Shown here: in pieces, positions 22,560 to 33,049 of the stretch | How positions within the stretch are numbered: position 1 is the stretch's first letter | Layout: each line of letters opens with the position of its first letter | Assembly: GCA_948470475.1 (NCBI GenBank) | Contig: OX419346.1 | Location: forward strand, 18,192,004 to 18,256,003 | Direction of reading: 5' to 3' | Length of the DNA: 64,000 nt | Source: Galaxea fascicularis | Taxonomy: Eukaryota; Cnidaria; Anthozoa; Scleractinia; Euphylliidae | Translations under genes and position numbers: made by a program | The notes under the pieces: model-generated | Told to the model about the DNA's origin: nothing | The model's input: the letters and a program-made list of their open reading frames with translations, nothing else | Databases searched by the model: none

Positions 22560-23560
22560 AAATCTTTTATTGGTATCCAACTATTTAAGTCATCACTATA
22601 TCTTTTCCAGGAGCTCATGATCCTTTCCATTTCACCAAAGCTTGTTTCTTCTTATAATCTCTACGAATGACTTTATCAATTCTGAATACCTCTTGTTTGG
22701 CTTTCAATAATTCAGGTTCATAGAAACTTCCTTGTATTAATTTCCTCATTATTGAGATCTTTTTTTTGTAAGTGATTGGGTTAGTATACAAGATTTTATC
22801 TATTGTGAATATCTCTTCTGTCCAATTTGGTGTATAACCTCTATCGAAAGTCTGTCTTTTGTACTTTGATATTCGAACCTTATGAACAACCTTAATTTTG
22901 GTGTAGATGACAATGGCTCCATCCCACCGTACAGATTAAAGTAGACAACTCCTTGATTCTTTTTCTTTGATGCCTCGGTGGGTGTCATTTTAATTGAACT
23001 ATGCTTTGTGTTATTATATTTTTCCAATATGTTTGGCAACAGATCCAAATACTGTGTATTACCTTGGATAGTGAATTGTTTCCACATTTTGTTTTTAATT
23101 GTTCTATTCCATCTTTCTACTACTGATGATTTTCCTTCATTTTCTGTTGAATACAGTGTTATGTTACGTCTATTCAGTAAGTCTTTCAGATGTTTGTTGT
23201 AGAACTCTGAGCCTTTGTCAATCCACAAATATTCTGGTTTTCTTCCTTCTTTGAAGATGTTTTTGAATGCTTCAGTAACTGTTTCACCTTTTTTGTCTTT
23301 TAATGGTACAGTCCAACCATATTTACTAAGCACATCAATCATCGTAAGAAGATACTTGTAACCTTTATTCCATTTGCTGAACTGTCCCATTTCAACAAGA
23401 TCTGCAGCCCATATTCCATCAATGTGATTTGCATTTACACGCCGCCGAGTAAAATTCCTGTTTATGGGTTTATGTAGTTCATCTGCTAGTTTTTCTTGCC
23501 AACTCGACGGCTTTTTCCGTTTTTTGGAACCCCAAGACCTAGTTTCTGTTTTGTATTCAT
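22560..23560 (-). pseudogene. Retroviral-type integrase of virus-like element (broken)
   Basis: Minus-strand integrase catalytic core, best preserved at 22800-23390. The acidic triad is visible: Asp in TMIDVLSKYG, Asp in LWIDKGSEF, and Glu in SSVVERWNRT, with 33 residues between the last two as in DDE integrases. Upstream (about 23400-23480) zinc-binding-like and linker sequence continues in other frames; downstream (22600-22790) a chromodomain-like tail can be traced in pieces. Frameshifts break it at both sides. Known: Polintons and adintoviruses carry integrases of this type. With the neighbouring PLA2-like gene it forms one minus-strand cassette. Confidence 0.75.
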
Positions 23561-24030
23561 AGCATTTCTAGCTAACCAATGGCCCCATTGTCTTTCATTA
23601 TAAGGAACAGCATCTAATACTTTTACCATTTTTCGATCAGCTTCATTTTAGCATTATTTATCATCTTTGCAAACTGAATAATCAACATCATGCTCCATTG
23701 CAATAGCATCTGTTTTTCCTGTAGGTATTTGGTATATTTTAGGTATTTCTCCTGTATTGGGATCATATTTGAATTGTTCTTCCAATGGATTATATGAACC
23801 GGTATAATTATGACCTGGTAATGTAAAGCCTTTGTTTGGTTTCGGTAATTTTCCTATAGCTTTGTGAATGTCAGTAGCTCCTCCTTGTTTGACAAATTTA
23901 GTTTTCGTTATTCCACATTCTAAACATTGACATTTCATAATTAAATGATTATTTTCAGTTGTTGAATAGTTTTCAGAACCTGGAACCCATTCAGTTTGTT
24001 TTTTTGTTTTACACAATATTATTTCATTAT
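23560..24030 (-). pseudogene. Parvovirus-type phospholipase A2-like domain protein (virus-like element)
   Basis: An open frame (24016-23654) contains a Cys-rich N-terminal block with MKCQCLECGITKTKF, then LPGHNYTGSYNPL and AMEHDVDYS. The glycine-rich calcium-loop-like PGxxYxGxxNPL followed by the HD..Y catalytic motif is the arrangement of the secreted-type PLA2 domain in parvovirus VP1 and in adintovirus-like elements, where it aids membrane crossing during entry. The frame stops just after the HD motif, while downstream sequence still resembles the family in another frame, so the gene is broken. Both catalytic residues (His, Asp) are present. Confidence 0.72.
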
Positions 24031-24039
24031 ATATATTAA

Positions 24040-24350
24040 TTACATATCATTCAACCTTTTCTATAATGATCAATATTATCCTTAACTCCCTTAAATGTTT
24101 GACAAGCTAAAACGTTTCCCAGAGCAGCAAAACTTGGAGCTGGTGTTACGAAATTAGACATTATATAAGCAGCTTTATCAATTGCAGAAGGACTTTTTTT
24201 CTTGCTAGAGCCTTCTTTTGCTTGTTTGACAAATTTAGTTTTAGTTATACCACATTCTAAACATTGACATTTCATCATTGAACGTCCATTTTTTGTTTTA
24301 ATACAAATTTCACTTCCTGGAACACATTCAGTTTGATTTTTTCCGTTTTA
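24040..24350 (-). pseudogene. Second small protein with the same Cys-rich N-terminus
   Basis: A 75-codon frame (24278-24051) begins with MKCQCLECGITKTKF, almost the same as the PLA2-like neighbour, then continues with a different Lys-rich and hydrophobic tail. The DNA upstream of both genes is also alike (TTTCATTATATATA region near 24010-24030 and 24360-24375), so the two came from a local duplication with different 3' parts. The paired CxxC/CxC cysteines could bind zinc. Function unknown. Confidence 0.5.
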
Positions 24351-24399
24351 CGCAATATGATTTCATTATATATAAGTTATATATTTTTGAAATAATTCT

Positions 24400-24780
24400 C
24401 TATGAATCATTCATTATAATTACCATCGTTAACGCTAAATCTTTTTAAAATAGTATAATAATTTTCACTTAGTAACCATCTATGAAAAAAATATATACAA
24501 TAACATCCACATAAACACTGTAAATATATCACTTTCATTCCACCTTGTTTAGTTCTTTTTTTCAAATTCTTCAGGACAATGCATACCAAATGAATCAAAA
24601 TATCATAATGTTTTAATATTTGATAGAGCAGAACATGTCCAATTAGTTCCTTGATTTTCATGTTCATCAAGATTAATGATACAAGGTGAATGATTTTTAG
24701 GCATATATTCATTTCTGCTGAAAATACCTTTGATTGGAATATTCAAATAATTGCTCCAATTTTGAAGATCAAAGTTTGAT
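24400..24780 (-). pseudogene. Degenerate AT-rich virus-like ORF region
   Basis: Frame fragments on the minus strand (for example 24712-24407, 101 codons) sit between better preserved genes of the cassette and share their AT-rich codon use. No domain is recognised and the frame probably mixes real and out-of-frame sequence. Confidence 0.3.
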
Positions 24781-24790
24781 AATGCTTTCT

Positions 24791-24994
24791 TTACAAATTT
24801 TGCATTATCTGGCCTAATAAAGGAATTTTGCTCCGTACGTTGCGATTGAATCCTGTATTTTGAGGAATTCCAAGAACTCCTGTTAGTAATCCTTTTCCTT
24901 TTCTTTTTTTACTTTCCCTTCCAACATTTCCCATTCCAACAAAAGGAGGAGGACTATAAGGCATCATCATCATTCCAGGTTTTGGAGAAACCAT
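24791..24994 (-). CDS. Small Pro/Met/Gly-rich virion-like protein
   Basis: 67 codons, starting MVSPKPGMMMMPYSPPPF, then a basic patch SKKRKGKG and a hydrophobic end. Small, basic, glycine-rich proteins in this position of adintovirus-like genomes resemble adenovirus core or membrane-active peptides (pX/pVI-like). Assignment by context only. Confidence 0.4.
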   Translation of the reverse strand: MVSPKPGMMMMPYSPPPFVGMGNVGRESKKRKGKGLLTGVLGIPQNTGFNRNVRSKIPLLGQIMQNL

Positions 24995-25029
24995 TTACCC
25001 TCCACATCTAGTTGGCATTATATTTAAAC

Positions 25030-25326
25030 CTTTACCTTTGAAAGCATCTAATAAAATTTGGAATACCTATTGGATGCTAGCGCTGTCCAAATACCTTGTC
25101 CCACTTGTTTTTTTGTTGGTTTGAATGTTAAAGGTACTTGTGAATTTATAACATTTATAATATCCTGTTTTTGTTTAGTGGTTAGCCAAGATGCAATTTT
25201 AGACATTAAAGGACGTTTTACGAATGAGATTGTTATAGCTCCTCCTAATTTAACACCTTTTCCGAATATTTTATTAACTCCTAAAGATCCAAGAGCTGAA
25301 ACAGCTCCTGTAGCTAAAGGTTTCAA
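25030..25326 (-). CDS. Small hydrophobic/basic virion-like protein
   Basis: 92 codons beginning MKPLATGAVSALGSLG, an alanine/glycine-rich amphipathic start, followed by a Lys-rich middle (LTTKQKQDIINVI). The start ATG lies close to, and slightly overlaps, the end of the next upstream frame, as in compact viral gene blocks. It may be a fragment of one longer protein with 25631-25323: that frame also ends in a Leu/Ala/Met-rich stretch. No enzymatic motif. Confidence 0.4.
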
Positions 25327-25631
25327 TAGTTTTGGAAAACTTTCGTAGCCATTGGAAGTAGTGTTTTAGCAAGTGAACTGAATATTCCATTCCCTTGTTT
25401 AACAGCTTTTCGTATCTGTGTTTTTCTTATTTTGATATCTGCACCAACTCCTTGATTCATTACTTTTCTTAATATATTAATTTGTGTTTTTGTAAGCATA
25501 AGCTCACGTGGACCGGTTAATTCATTATAAGAAGGTCTTATTGTTATTGCTGAATTCTTTTGAAAAGCTTTTGCAAGTTTTTCTAATTGATTTTGGCTTA
25601 AACTAACTCCATGTGAAAAATATTGTGTCAT
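25323..25631 (-). CDS. Basic helical virion-like protein
   Basis: 102 codons starting MTQYFSHGVSLSQNQLEKL, with predicted helices rich in Lys/Gln and a hydrophobic C-terminus (SLAKTLLPMATKVF). Uninterrupted. The start is preceded by AT-rich sequence like the other cassette promoters. I infer a minor structural or DNA-binding protein from its place between the small basic genes and the capsid-like gene. Confidence 0.42.
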   Translation of the reverse strand: MTQYFSHGVSLSQNQLEKLAKAFQKNSAITIRPSYNELTGPRELMLTKTQINILRKVMNQGVGADIKIRKTQIRKAVKQGNGIFSSLAKTLLPMATKVFQNY

Positions 25632-25696
25632 TAATTGTATATATTATATGCTATATAATTTTATTCTTTAATAAGCAGTTTACCACAACTTGTATA

Positions 25697-27222
25697 TTAA
25701 TCAATTTCTTTTTCATGTAGTACGAGAGCGTTTAAAGTATAATTTCCAGGATTAGCATCATTTAATTCATATCGAAAAGTCAATGAAACAACACTGTCCT
25801 TAGTATCTTCTTCCTGGTTTCTAAGATCAAAATATATGATTCCAATCAATTTGCTTAAATTCAATCGATTAATTAAAGAACCTGATAGAAAGTCATTATA
25901 AGCAGCATTGTACCTCATACGTGCTCTATACAAGCGACTTTCTTCTTGTCCTGAAAATTCCAATTGTGGATAATATATTCTATTATTTATTTCTAATTGT
26001 GTTTTACTGAAATGTCTATTATTCACTCAAATTTTGAATGTTTTGAATGAAAAAATATTATTTTCCTGATTGTTATAATAACTGACTGGCACAACCCATA
26101 TAAATACAAGACAAGGTCTTCTAAGGGCTGGTTCACACTTTGACATAAGCATAAGCATAAGCATAAACATAAGCATAAGCATAAGAAAAAATACATGTGT
26201 GAACCGGGGTTACATAAGCATAAGCATAAGCATAAGCATAAACACAAGGAATGGAAAAACTTCCATTCCTTGTGCTTATGCTTATGTTTATGCTTATGCT
26301 TATGTAACCCCGGTTCACACATGTATTTTTCTTATGCTTATGTTTATGCTTATGCTTATGCTTATGCGCTTATGTCAAAGTGTGAACCAGCCCTAATTCC
26401 CGTGGAAATTCTGAAAAATGAACTAACCGCATTCGTTTGAGAAATCTCTTGGTGTTCTCTCAAATATTTCCAAGTTTTTGGTTTTAGATAATTATCAAAA
26501 TACATTTTCATTCCTGCTCCATTAAAAATTACTTTTGGGCACCAAAGGCGAAATTTAGTAATAATTTACTATTTGGTGCTACATCATTATCATCTGATAA
26601 TCTAATTAAAATACTAATTTTTATATTTGGATGAAGATTTTTCTTGAAAGCAGCAAAATAACTATATAAATTCAGAGGAATACCGATTAAATTCACATCA
26701 GCTGCATCTGTTAATTTTTACGTAATGCAAAGTCTTCATTATATGTATCAGCTGTACCTGGATTAGGTTGAGCTTCTCCAGTATTTTGATCAAGATAAAA
26801 GAATTGATCTTTACCTATTGATTCAACATATTCTTTTGTGTACTTCAAAAGTGATAATACATTTGAACTCTTATTAGCTCTTGTATTATTATAAACCGTT
26901 ATTCCATTACCTTCAACCTTAATTTCTCTTATAAAAGTATGTCCATTTGTTGAAGTACAAAATTGAGCAGCAGAAACAGGATTACCTAGTCCTGCAGGGA
27001 TTCTTACATTATCAGCTAACTGAACTAATTTTAAATCACATTCTATATAACTATTATACCAATCAATAGGATTGGCTTCTGAAATGTTATCAACAACAAA
27101 AAGGTAATTATCCTTTGTTTGTCTGTTATTCTTGGCAATATTGGCATTTAATGGTGTTTGTAAATCATAATATGAATACTCCTATCGTTTAACTAATTCT
27201 GGGCTTCTAAAATTTCCGTTCA
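25697..27222 (-). pseudogene. Capsid-like protein gene, broken by a MITE and frame errors
   Basis: Reading from 27222 leftwards, one long gene can be followed: the start codon, an early stop about 14 codons in, a long open part down to about 26725, a frameshift, a further open part to about 26530, then the MITE at 26125-26393, then the last 109-codon frame 26026-25697. Without the MITE the gene spans about 1.26 kb. The stretch has the beta-rich, Asn/Asp/Tyr-rich look of a jelly-roll capsid protein, for example LEINNRIYYPQLEFSG and LIGIIYFDLRN. The capsid call rests on composition and place in the cassette and is not proven. Confidence 0.42.
26125..26393. mobile_element. Palindromic (GCATAA)n MITE, TAA target repeats
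   Basis: GGGCTGGTTCACACTTTGAC begins the element and its exact complement ends it. TAA flanks both sides (26122-26124, 26394-26396), the 3-bp TWA duplication of PIF/Harbinger-type elements. Between the ends the whole element is a near-perfect hairpin made of GCATAA hexamers with a GAACCGGGGTTAC block, centred near 26259. It has landed inside the capsid-like gene. Confidence 0.85.
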
Positions 27223-27302
27223 TAATATATATACTAATTATATAAAAATTATTTATAAAAGCAGATTATTATAAACATTTCTAATATATTGCTAATCATT
27301 TT

Positions 27303-29312
27303 TTCTTTCTAGAAATCATGTTTTTGGGAGTTCTTGGAAGCATTTACAGATAATTTCTAGGTTCCTTTTTGAAATAGGCAAAGTTGAAGCCAAATTCAAA
27401 ATTTGACTCCAAACCCCTTTAGGGTTTGGTCAAAATTTCAACTTTGCTAAAATCTTGCACAAAGCTCAAATAAGAATAGAAATCATGTTTTTGGGAGTTC
27501 TTGAAAGCATTTACAGATGATTTCTAGGTTCCTTTTTGAAATAGGCAAAGTTGAAGCCAAATTCAAAATTTGACTCAAAACCATGTGGTCCCCCCTTTGG
27601 GTTTTGGTCAAAATTTCAACTTTGCTAAAATCTTGCACACAGCTTAAATAAAAATAGAAATCATGTTTTTGGGAGTTCTTGGAAGCATTTACAGATGATT
27701 TCTAGGTTCCTTTTCGAAATAGGCAAAGTTGAAGCCAAATTCAAAATTTGACTCAAAACCATGTGGTCCCCCCTTTGGGTTTTGGTCAAAATTTCAACTT
27801 TGCTCAAATCTTGCACACAGCTTAAATAAAAATAGAAATCATGTTTTTGGGAGTTCTTGGAAGCATTTACAGATGATTTCTAGGTTCCTTTTTGAAATAG
27901 GCAAAGTTGAAGCCAAATTCAAAATTTGACTCAAAACCATGCGGTCCCCCTTTTGGGTATTAGTCAAAATTTCAACTTTGCTAAAATCTTGCACACAGCT
28001 TAAATAAAAATAGAAATCATGTTTTTGGGAGTTCTGGGAAGCATTTACAGATGATTTCTAGGTTCCTTTTCGAAATAGGCAAAGTTGAAGCCAAATTCAA
28101 AATTTGACTTAAAAGCATGTGGTCCCTCCTTTGGGTTTTAGTCAAAATTTTAACTTTGCTAAAATCTTGCACACAGCTCAAATAAAAATAGAAATCATGT
28201 TTTTGGGAGTTCTCGGAAGCAGTTACAGATGATTTCTAGGTTCCTTTTTGAAATAGGCAAATTTGAAGCCAAATTCAAAATTTGACACAAAACCATGTGG
28301 TCCCCCCTTTGGCTTTTGGTCAAAATTTCAACTTTGCTCAAATCTTGCACACAGCTTAAATAAGAATAGAAATCATGTTTTTGGGAGTTCTTGGAAGCAT
28401 TTACAGATTATTTGCAGGTTCCTTTTTGAAATAGGCAAAGTTGAAGCCAAATTTAAAATTTGACTCCAAACCATGTGGTCCCGTCTTTGGGTTTTGGTCA
28501 AAATTTCAACTTTGCTAAAATGTTGTAAACAGCTTAAATAAGAATAGAAATCATAATTTTGGGAGTTCCTCGAAGGATTTACAGATGATTTGTAGGTTCC
28601 TTTTTTAAAAAGGCAAAGTTTAGGCCAAATTCAAAATTTGACTCAAACCCATGTGGTCCCCCCTTTGGGTATTGGTCAAAATTTCAACTTTGTTAAAATC
28701 TTGCACACAGCTCAAATAAGAATAGAAATCATGTTTTTGGGAGTTCTTGAAAGCATTTACAGATGATTTCTAGGTTCCTTTTTGAAATAGGCAAAGTTGA
28801 AGCCAAATTCAAAATTTGACTCAAAACCATGCGGTCCCCCTTTTAGGTATTAGTCAAAATTTCAACTTTGCTAAAATCTTGCACACAGCTTAAAAAAAAC
28901 AACAACATGTTTTTGGGAGTTGTTGAAAGCATTTACAGATGATTTCTAGGTTCCTTTTTGAAATAGGCAAAGTTGAAGCCAAATTCAAAATTTGACTCAA
29001 AACCATGTGGTCCCCCCTTTGGCTTTTGGTCAAAATTTCAACTTTGCTAAAATCTTGCACACAGCTCAAATAAGAATAGAAATCATGTTTTTGGGAGTTC
29101 TTGGAAGCATTTACAAATGATTTGCAGGTTCTTTTTTGAAATAGGCAAAGTTTAGGCCAAAGTCAAAATTTTACTCAAAACCATGTGGTCCCCCCTTTGG
29201 CTTTTGGTCAAAATTTCAACTTTGCTAAAATCTTGCACACAGCTCAAATAAGAATAGAAATCATGTTCTTGGGAGTTGTTGAAAGCATTTACAGATGATT
29301 TCTAGGTTCCTT
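27303..29312. repeat. 178-bp tandem satellite, 12 repeats
   Basis: The motif TCATGTTTTTGGGAGTTC recurs at about 27314, 27482, 27660, 27838, 28016, 28194, 28372, 28550, 28728, 28906, 29083 and 29261: ten intervals are 177-178 bp and the first is 168 bp. Each unit contains an inverted pair, CAAAGTTGAAG...TTTGACTC and GTCAAAATTTCAACTTTG. Open frames inside are by-products of the repeat. The array ends abruptly at the next element. Confidence 0.9.
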
Positions 29313-31605
29313 AATAAAGTAATAAAGCACGCCTGTCAGGTCGTATTCATGACTTGAAAAACGACGTTTAGACATCTTTTCATTCTAGTTTCGCAGCGCA
29401 TTTATTTTGACTACTCTGTCTGCTTTGTGCTGAGGCAACGTTAGTCACCACTGTCGCATGCCTAAAAGAACGAGTATAGAACGAGGAATACACACTGTGT
29501 GTGTAGCGTGTTTGTGGCCCCACTCTTATAGAACGCGGAATCAATACATTGTGCGTAGCGCGTTTGTGGCCCCAAGCTTATAGAACGAGGAAGATACATA
29601 GTGCGTAGCGTGTTTGGGCCCCCAATTATAGAACGAGCGATATGCATTGTGCGTAGCGTGTTTGTTGCCTCCACGTATGCAACGAGGAATAACATTGTGC
29701 GGAGCGCGTTAGTGGCCTTACGCTTATAGAACGAGGAATATAGTGTGTAGAGAGTTTGTGGCCTCACGCTCATAGAACAAAAATATATATTGTGCGCAGC
29801 TTGCTCGGACTTCACGCTTATAGAACGAGGAATTAACAGTGTGCGCAGTGTGTTTGTGACCTCACGCTTATAAAACGTGAAATATGCATCGTGCGCTGCG
29901 TGTTTGTGACCTCACGCTTATAGAACAAGGAATATACACTGTGTGTAGCGTGTTTGTAGCCTCGCGCTTTTACAAGGAAGAATATACATTGGCGTAGCGT
30001 GTTTGTGGCTTCACGCTATAGAACGAGGAATAAAAACTGTGTGTAGCGTGCGTGTGGCCTCGCGCTTTTAGAACGAAGGATTTACATTGTGCTTAGCGTG
30101 TTTGTGACCTCACGCTTATAGAACGAGGAATAAACACTGTGTTGGATCGAACACCTTATTTGTTTTAGTGGCCTCAGTTAGTATTCCCCTGGGCCTGTTT
30201 TGTGCGGGAATTTAGGTCCGCAATTTGCATTTTGTAAGCGACACTTGGCAAATGTCATTTTCTGTTTTTACACGTTTGAACCTTCAACGAGACGCACTGC
30301 TCGTAGTTGTCAGTTCTTTCAGTCACCGGTAGTCTACCAAAAAATCGTACTAAGCTTCCTCTAAACGCGCCACAACAATTTAAAACCTTCTTCGCCTCGT
30401 CAGTGGCTGTAGCACGACAAAGTGAAAAGTGTTTTTTAATTAATTGCGTGAATTAGAAGTGTTTGACTCCGGCGGTTACACAATGTGTGTAGCGTGTTTG
30501 TGGTCCCGCGCTTTTAGGACGAAGAATATACATAGTGCGTAGCGTGTTTGTGACCTCAAGCTATAGAACGAGGAATAAACACTATGCGTAGCGGGTTTGT
30601 GGCCTCGCTTATAAAACAATGCGTATTTTTATATACATTGTGCGCAGCACTATGTGTAGCGTGTTTGTGGCCTCACGCTTTTAGAGCGAAGAATATACAT
30701 TGTGCGTAGCGTGTTCGTGGCCTCACGCTATGGAACGAAGAATACACCCTGTGCGTAGCGGGTTTGCCTCGCTTATAGATCAATGCATATTTCTATATAT
30801 ACATCGTGCGCTGCGTGTTTGTAACCTCACTCTTTATAAACGTAGAATATACATTGTGCGTAGCGTGTTTGTGACCTTACGCTATAGAACGAAGAATAAA
30901 CACTGTGCGTAGCGGGTTGGTGGCCTCGCTTATAGAACAATGCATATTTTTATATACATTGCGCGCAGCGTGCTAATGTGACCTCACGCTCATAGAACGA
31001 GGAATATACATTATGTGTTGCGTGTTTGTGGCCTCGCGCTTTTAGAACGAAGAATATACATCGGTGCAGCGTGTTTGTGGCCTCACGCTTGTAGAACGAG
31101 TTTGGATGCTTTTAGCTTGAAGAACGAAGCATTCAACATTTCGGAGCGCTATTCCAGTCAGTCATCATTTCTGAACGCTATTCTTTTCACGGTATCCAGT
31201 GTTCATCGAGGCTTTTTCCTTTCTCTCACCACCTGACATTTCGAATAGTCGGGTCGACTTTTCAAATGACCGGTCGTCACGACCTGATCGGATCGTCACG
31301 ATCCGTCGAGATATTTGAAGTTGCCCAGGCCGTTTGACTTCCGGTAGTAAAACTTACTTCCTTTTTAAACTTCACGACCCGACATTCGGTGAGACGTTGC
31401 GTCAGCACAAAGCAGACAGAGTAGTCAAAATAAATGCGCTGCGAAACTAGAATGAAAAGATGTCTAAACGTCGTTTTTCAAGTCATGAATACGACCTGAC
31501 AGGCGTGCTTTATTACTATGCTACGTATTTATCTCGTTAGTCTTAGTCATGAAGCGTAACAAGCACGCTTAATGTCGCATATATACTCGTTCTTTTAGGC
31601 ATGAC
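29313..31605. mobile_element. Compound element: inverted ends around ~60-bp repeats
   Basis: The left end GTAATAAAGCACGCCTGTC (about 29323) and about 130 bp after it return inverted at about 31395-31520, ending GGCGTGCTTTATTAC. The interior (29475-31105) is a degenerate tandem array of about 60 bp built on GCGTAGCGTGTTTGTGGCC and TATAGAACGAGGAATA. A unique stretch, 30130-30480, splits the array. A second inverted pair, CATGCCTAAAAGAACGAG (29459) and its complement (about 31587-31604), lies inside the left end but outside the right end. No coding region. Confidence 0.7.
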
Positions 31606-32150
31606 ATGAAACAGTGCGCGTCTCACAGGTAATAAATCTTTCTGATATTGCACGAGACGAAACGAGTACACAACACATAGCGCTGCTAACCTCAGTTGTT
31701 GGTTTGCCCGTTGACGAAATAAGTGTACGACACATGTATACCTTTCGTTTGTTCAGCGGCGAGAAGACCAAATGGTTATACAGGCGGGCGGGGCTCGTCT
31801 CTCAACTACGTAACGAGAGTAGCGCACGACACATGTATGTAACTTCTTTAAACCATAAATCAAATGTCTATACTCTCTCTTTCATTGGGAAACTCATCCT
31901 TTTGAAGGTCACGTTCGCGCGCACTACAAAGTGACCAAAGATTGAACACATAAACTGAACACTATGAAGAAATACCGATGCCGATGAAATCAACAAACTA
32001 CAGTTTCAAAATACGTGAAATATACCAGAATAGTCCGAAGAGTAAAAAAGTTACTTGCATCTTCCCTTCGATTCATACCTCGTTATGTCCAGTATCGGAA
32101 ATTGCGTTTCCAAAATCCTCCGTTGGCTCCACATACCCGAATTTTTCAAA
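31606..32150. repeat. Degenerate minisatellite-like region
   Basis: Loosely repeated words (CACGACACATGTATG, ACGAAACGAGTACACAACACA) at about 31650, 31725 and 31815 yield a 106-codon frame with internal repeats. I read it as decayed repeat DNA linked to the preceding array rather than as a gene. Confidence 0.4.
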
Positions 32151-32154
32151 GACT

Positions 32155-33020
32155 CCCAGCACCAGCATTTCCGAAAGTCGGGTCGACTTCTCAAATGCAA
32201 CTCATCACAAACGGTACGACACTTTCCACGGTCTCGCGGCCTCCGGTGAACTCAACATACGCAATTTTTTCTTAGTCTCTCACCACCAGACATTTCCAAA
32301 AGTCGGGTCGACTTTTCAAATGACGGCTGGTCACAAACTAGACGCGTCGTCACGACCCGTCAACATTTTCCAAGGTCGCGCAACCTTCGGTGAACTCCAC
32401 ATACGCGAAGTTTTCTAAGTCCCTCACCACCAGACATTTCCAAAAGACGGGTCGACTTTTCAAATGACGACTCGCCACAAACTAGACGGGTCGTCACGAC
32501 CCGTCAACATTTTCCACCGTCTCGCAGCCTCCGTTGTGCTCCACACACGAGATTTTCTAAGTCTCTCACCACCAGACATTTCCAAAAGTCGGGTCGACTT
32601 TTCAAATGACGGCTGGTCACAAACTAGACGCGTCGTCACGACCCGTCAACATTTTCCAAGGTCGCGCGACCTTCGGTGAACTCCACATACGCGAAGTTTT
32701 CTAAGTCCCTCACCACCAGACATTTCCAAAAGACGGGTCGACTTTTCAAATGACGACTCGCCACAAACTAGACGGGTCGTCACGACCCGTCAACATTTTC
32801 CACCGTCTCGCAGCCTCCGTTGTGCTCCACACACGAGATTTTTTAAGTCTCTCACCACCAGACATTTCTAAAAGACGGGTCGACTTTTCTAACGACGGCT
32901 CGACACAAACTAAACGGGTCGTCACGACCCGTCACCGTTTTACAAACAGTTCCTCCAACCTTCTTTCATATAGAAACTTCCTGTTACTTTACTTCCGCTT
33001 CAACCACGACTCGACTTCCG
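32155..33020. repeat. 142/144-bp dimeric satellite with palindrome
   Basis: The word CAGACATTTC recurs at about 32287, 32431, 32573, 32717 and 32859: spacings 144, 142, 144, 142, so the true unit is a 286-bp dimer of two diverged monomers (one with ACTAGACGCGTCG, the other with ACTAGACGGGTCG). Most monomers carry GACGGGTCGT, one base, then its reverse complement ACGACCCGTC. A partial copy at about 31234-31320 lies inside the neighbouring compound element. Confidence 0.85.
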
Positions 33021-33049
33021 CTTGACGGGTCGACTGCAGCAAAAAGTCG

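Noticed and set aside
26140..26380. GCATAA hexamers considered as interstitial telomere repeats
   Set aside because: The sequence is not TTAGGG, is palindromic, and sits inside a MITE with terminal repeats and a TSD.
26023..26440. Cys/Leu- or His/Lys-repeat open frames
   Set aside because: By-products of the GCATAA palindromic MITE.
27729..28463. Two nearly identical 66-codon frames
   Set aside because: They are the same phase of successive 178-bp satellite units.
29462..31236. Frames rich in Thr/Leu/Arg or Val/Cys on either strand
   Set aside because: They follow the ~60-bp internal repeats of the compound element.
27303..33020. Regularly spaced repeats considered as CRISPR-like arrays
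   Set aside because: Units are contiguous satellites without unique spacers, in a eukaryotic genome.
32015..33025. Overlapping 60-146-codon plus-strand frames with repeated MTTRHKLDGSSRPVN
   Set aside because: Translation of the 142/144-bp satellite monomers.
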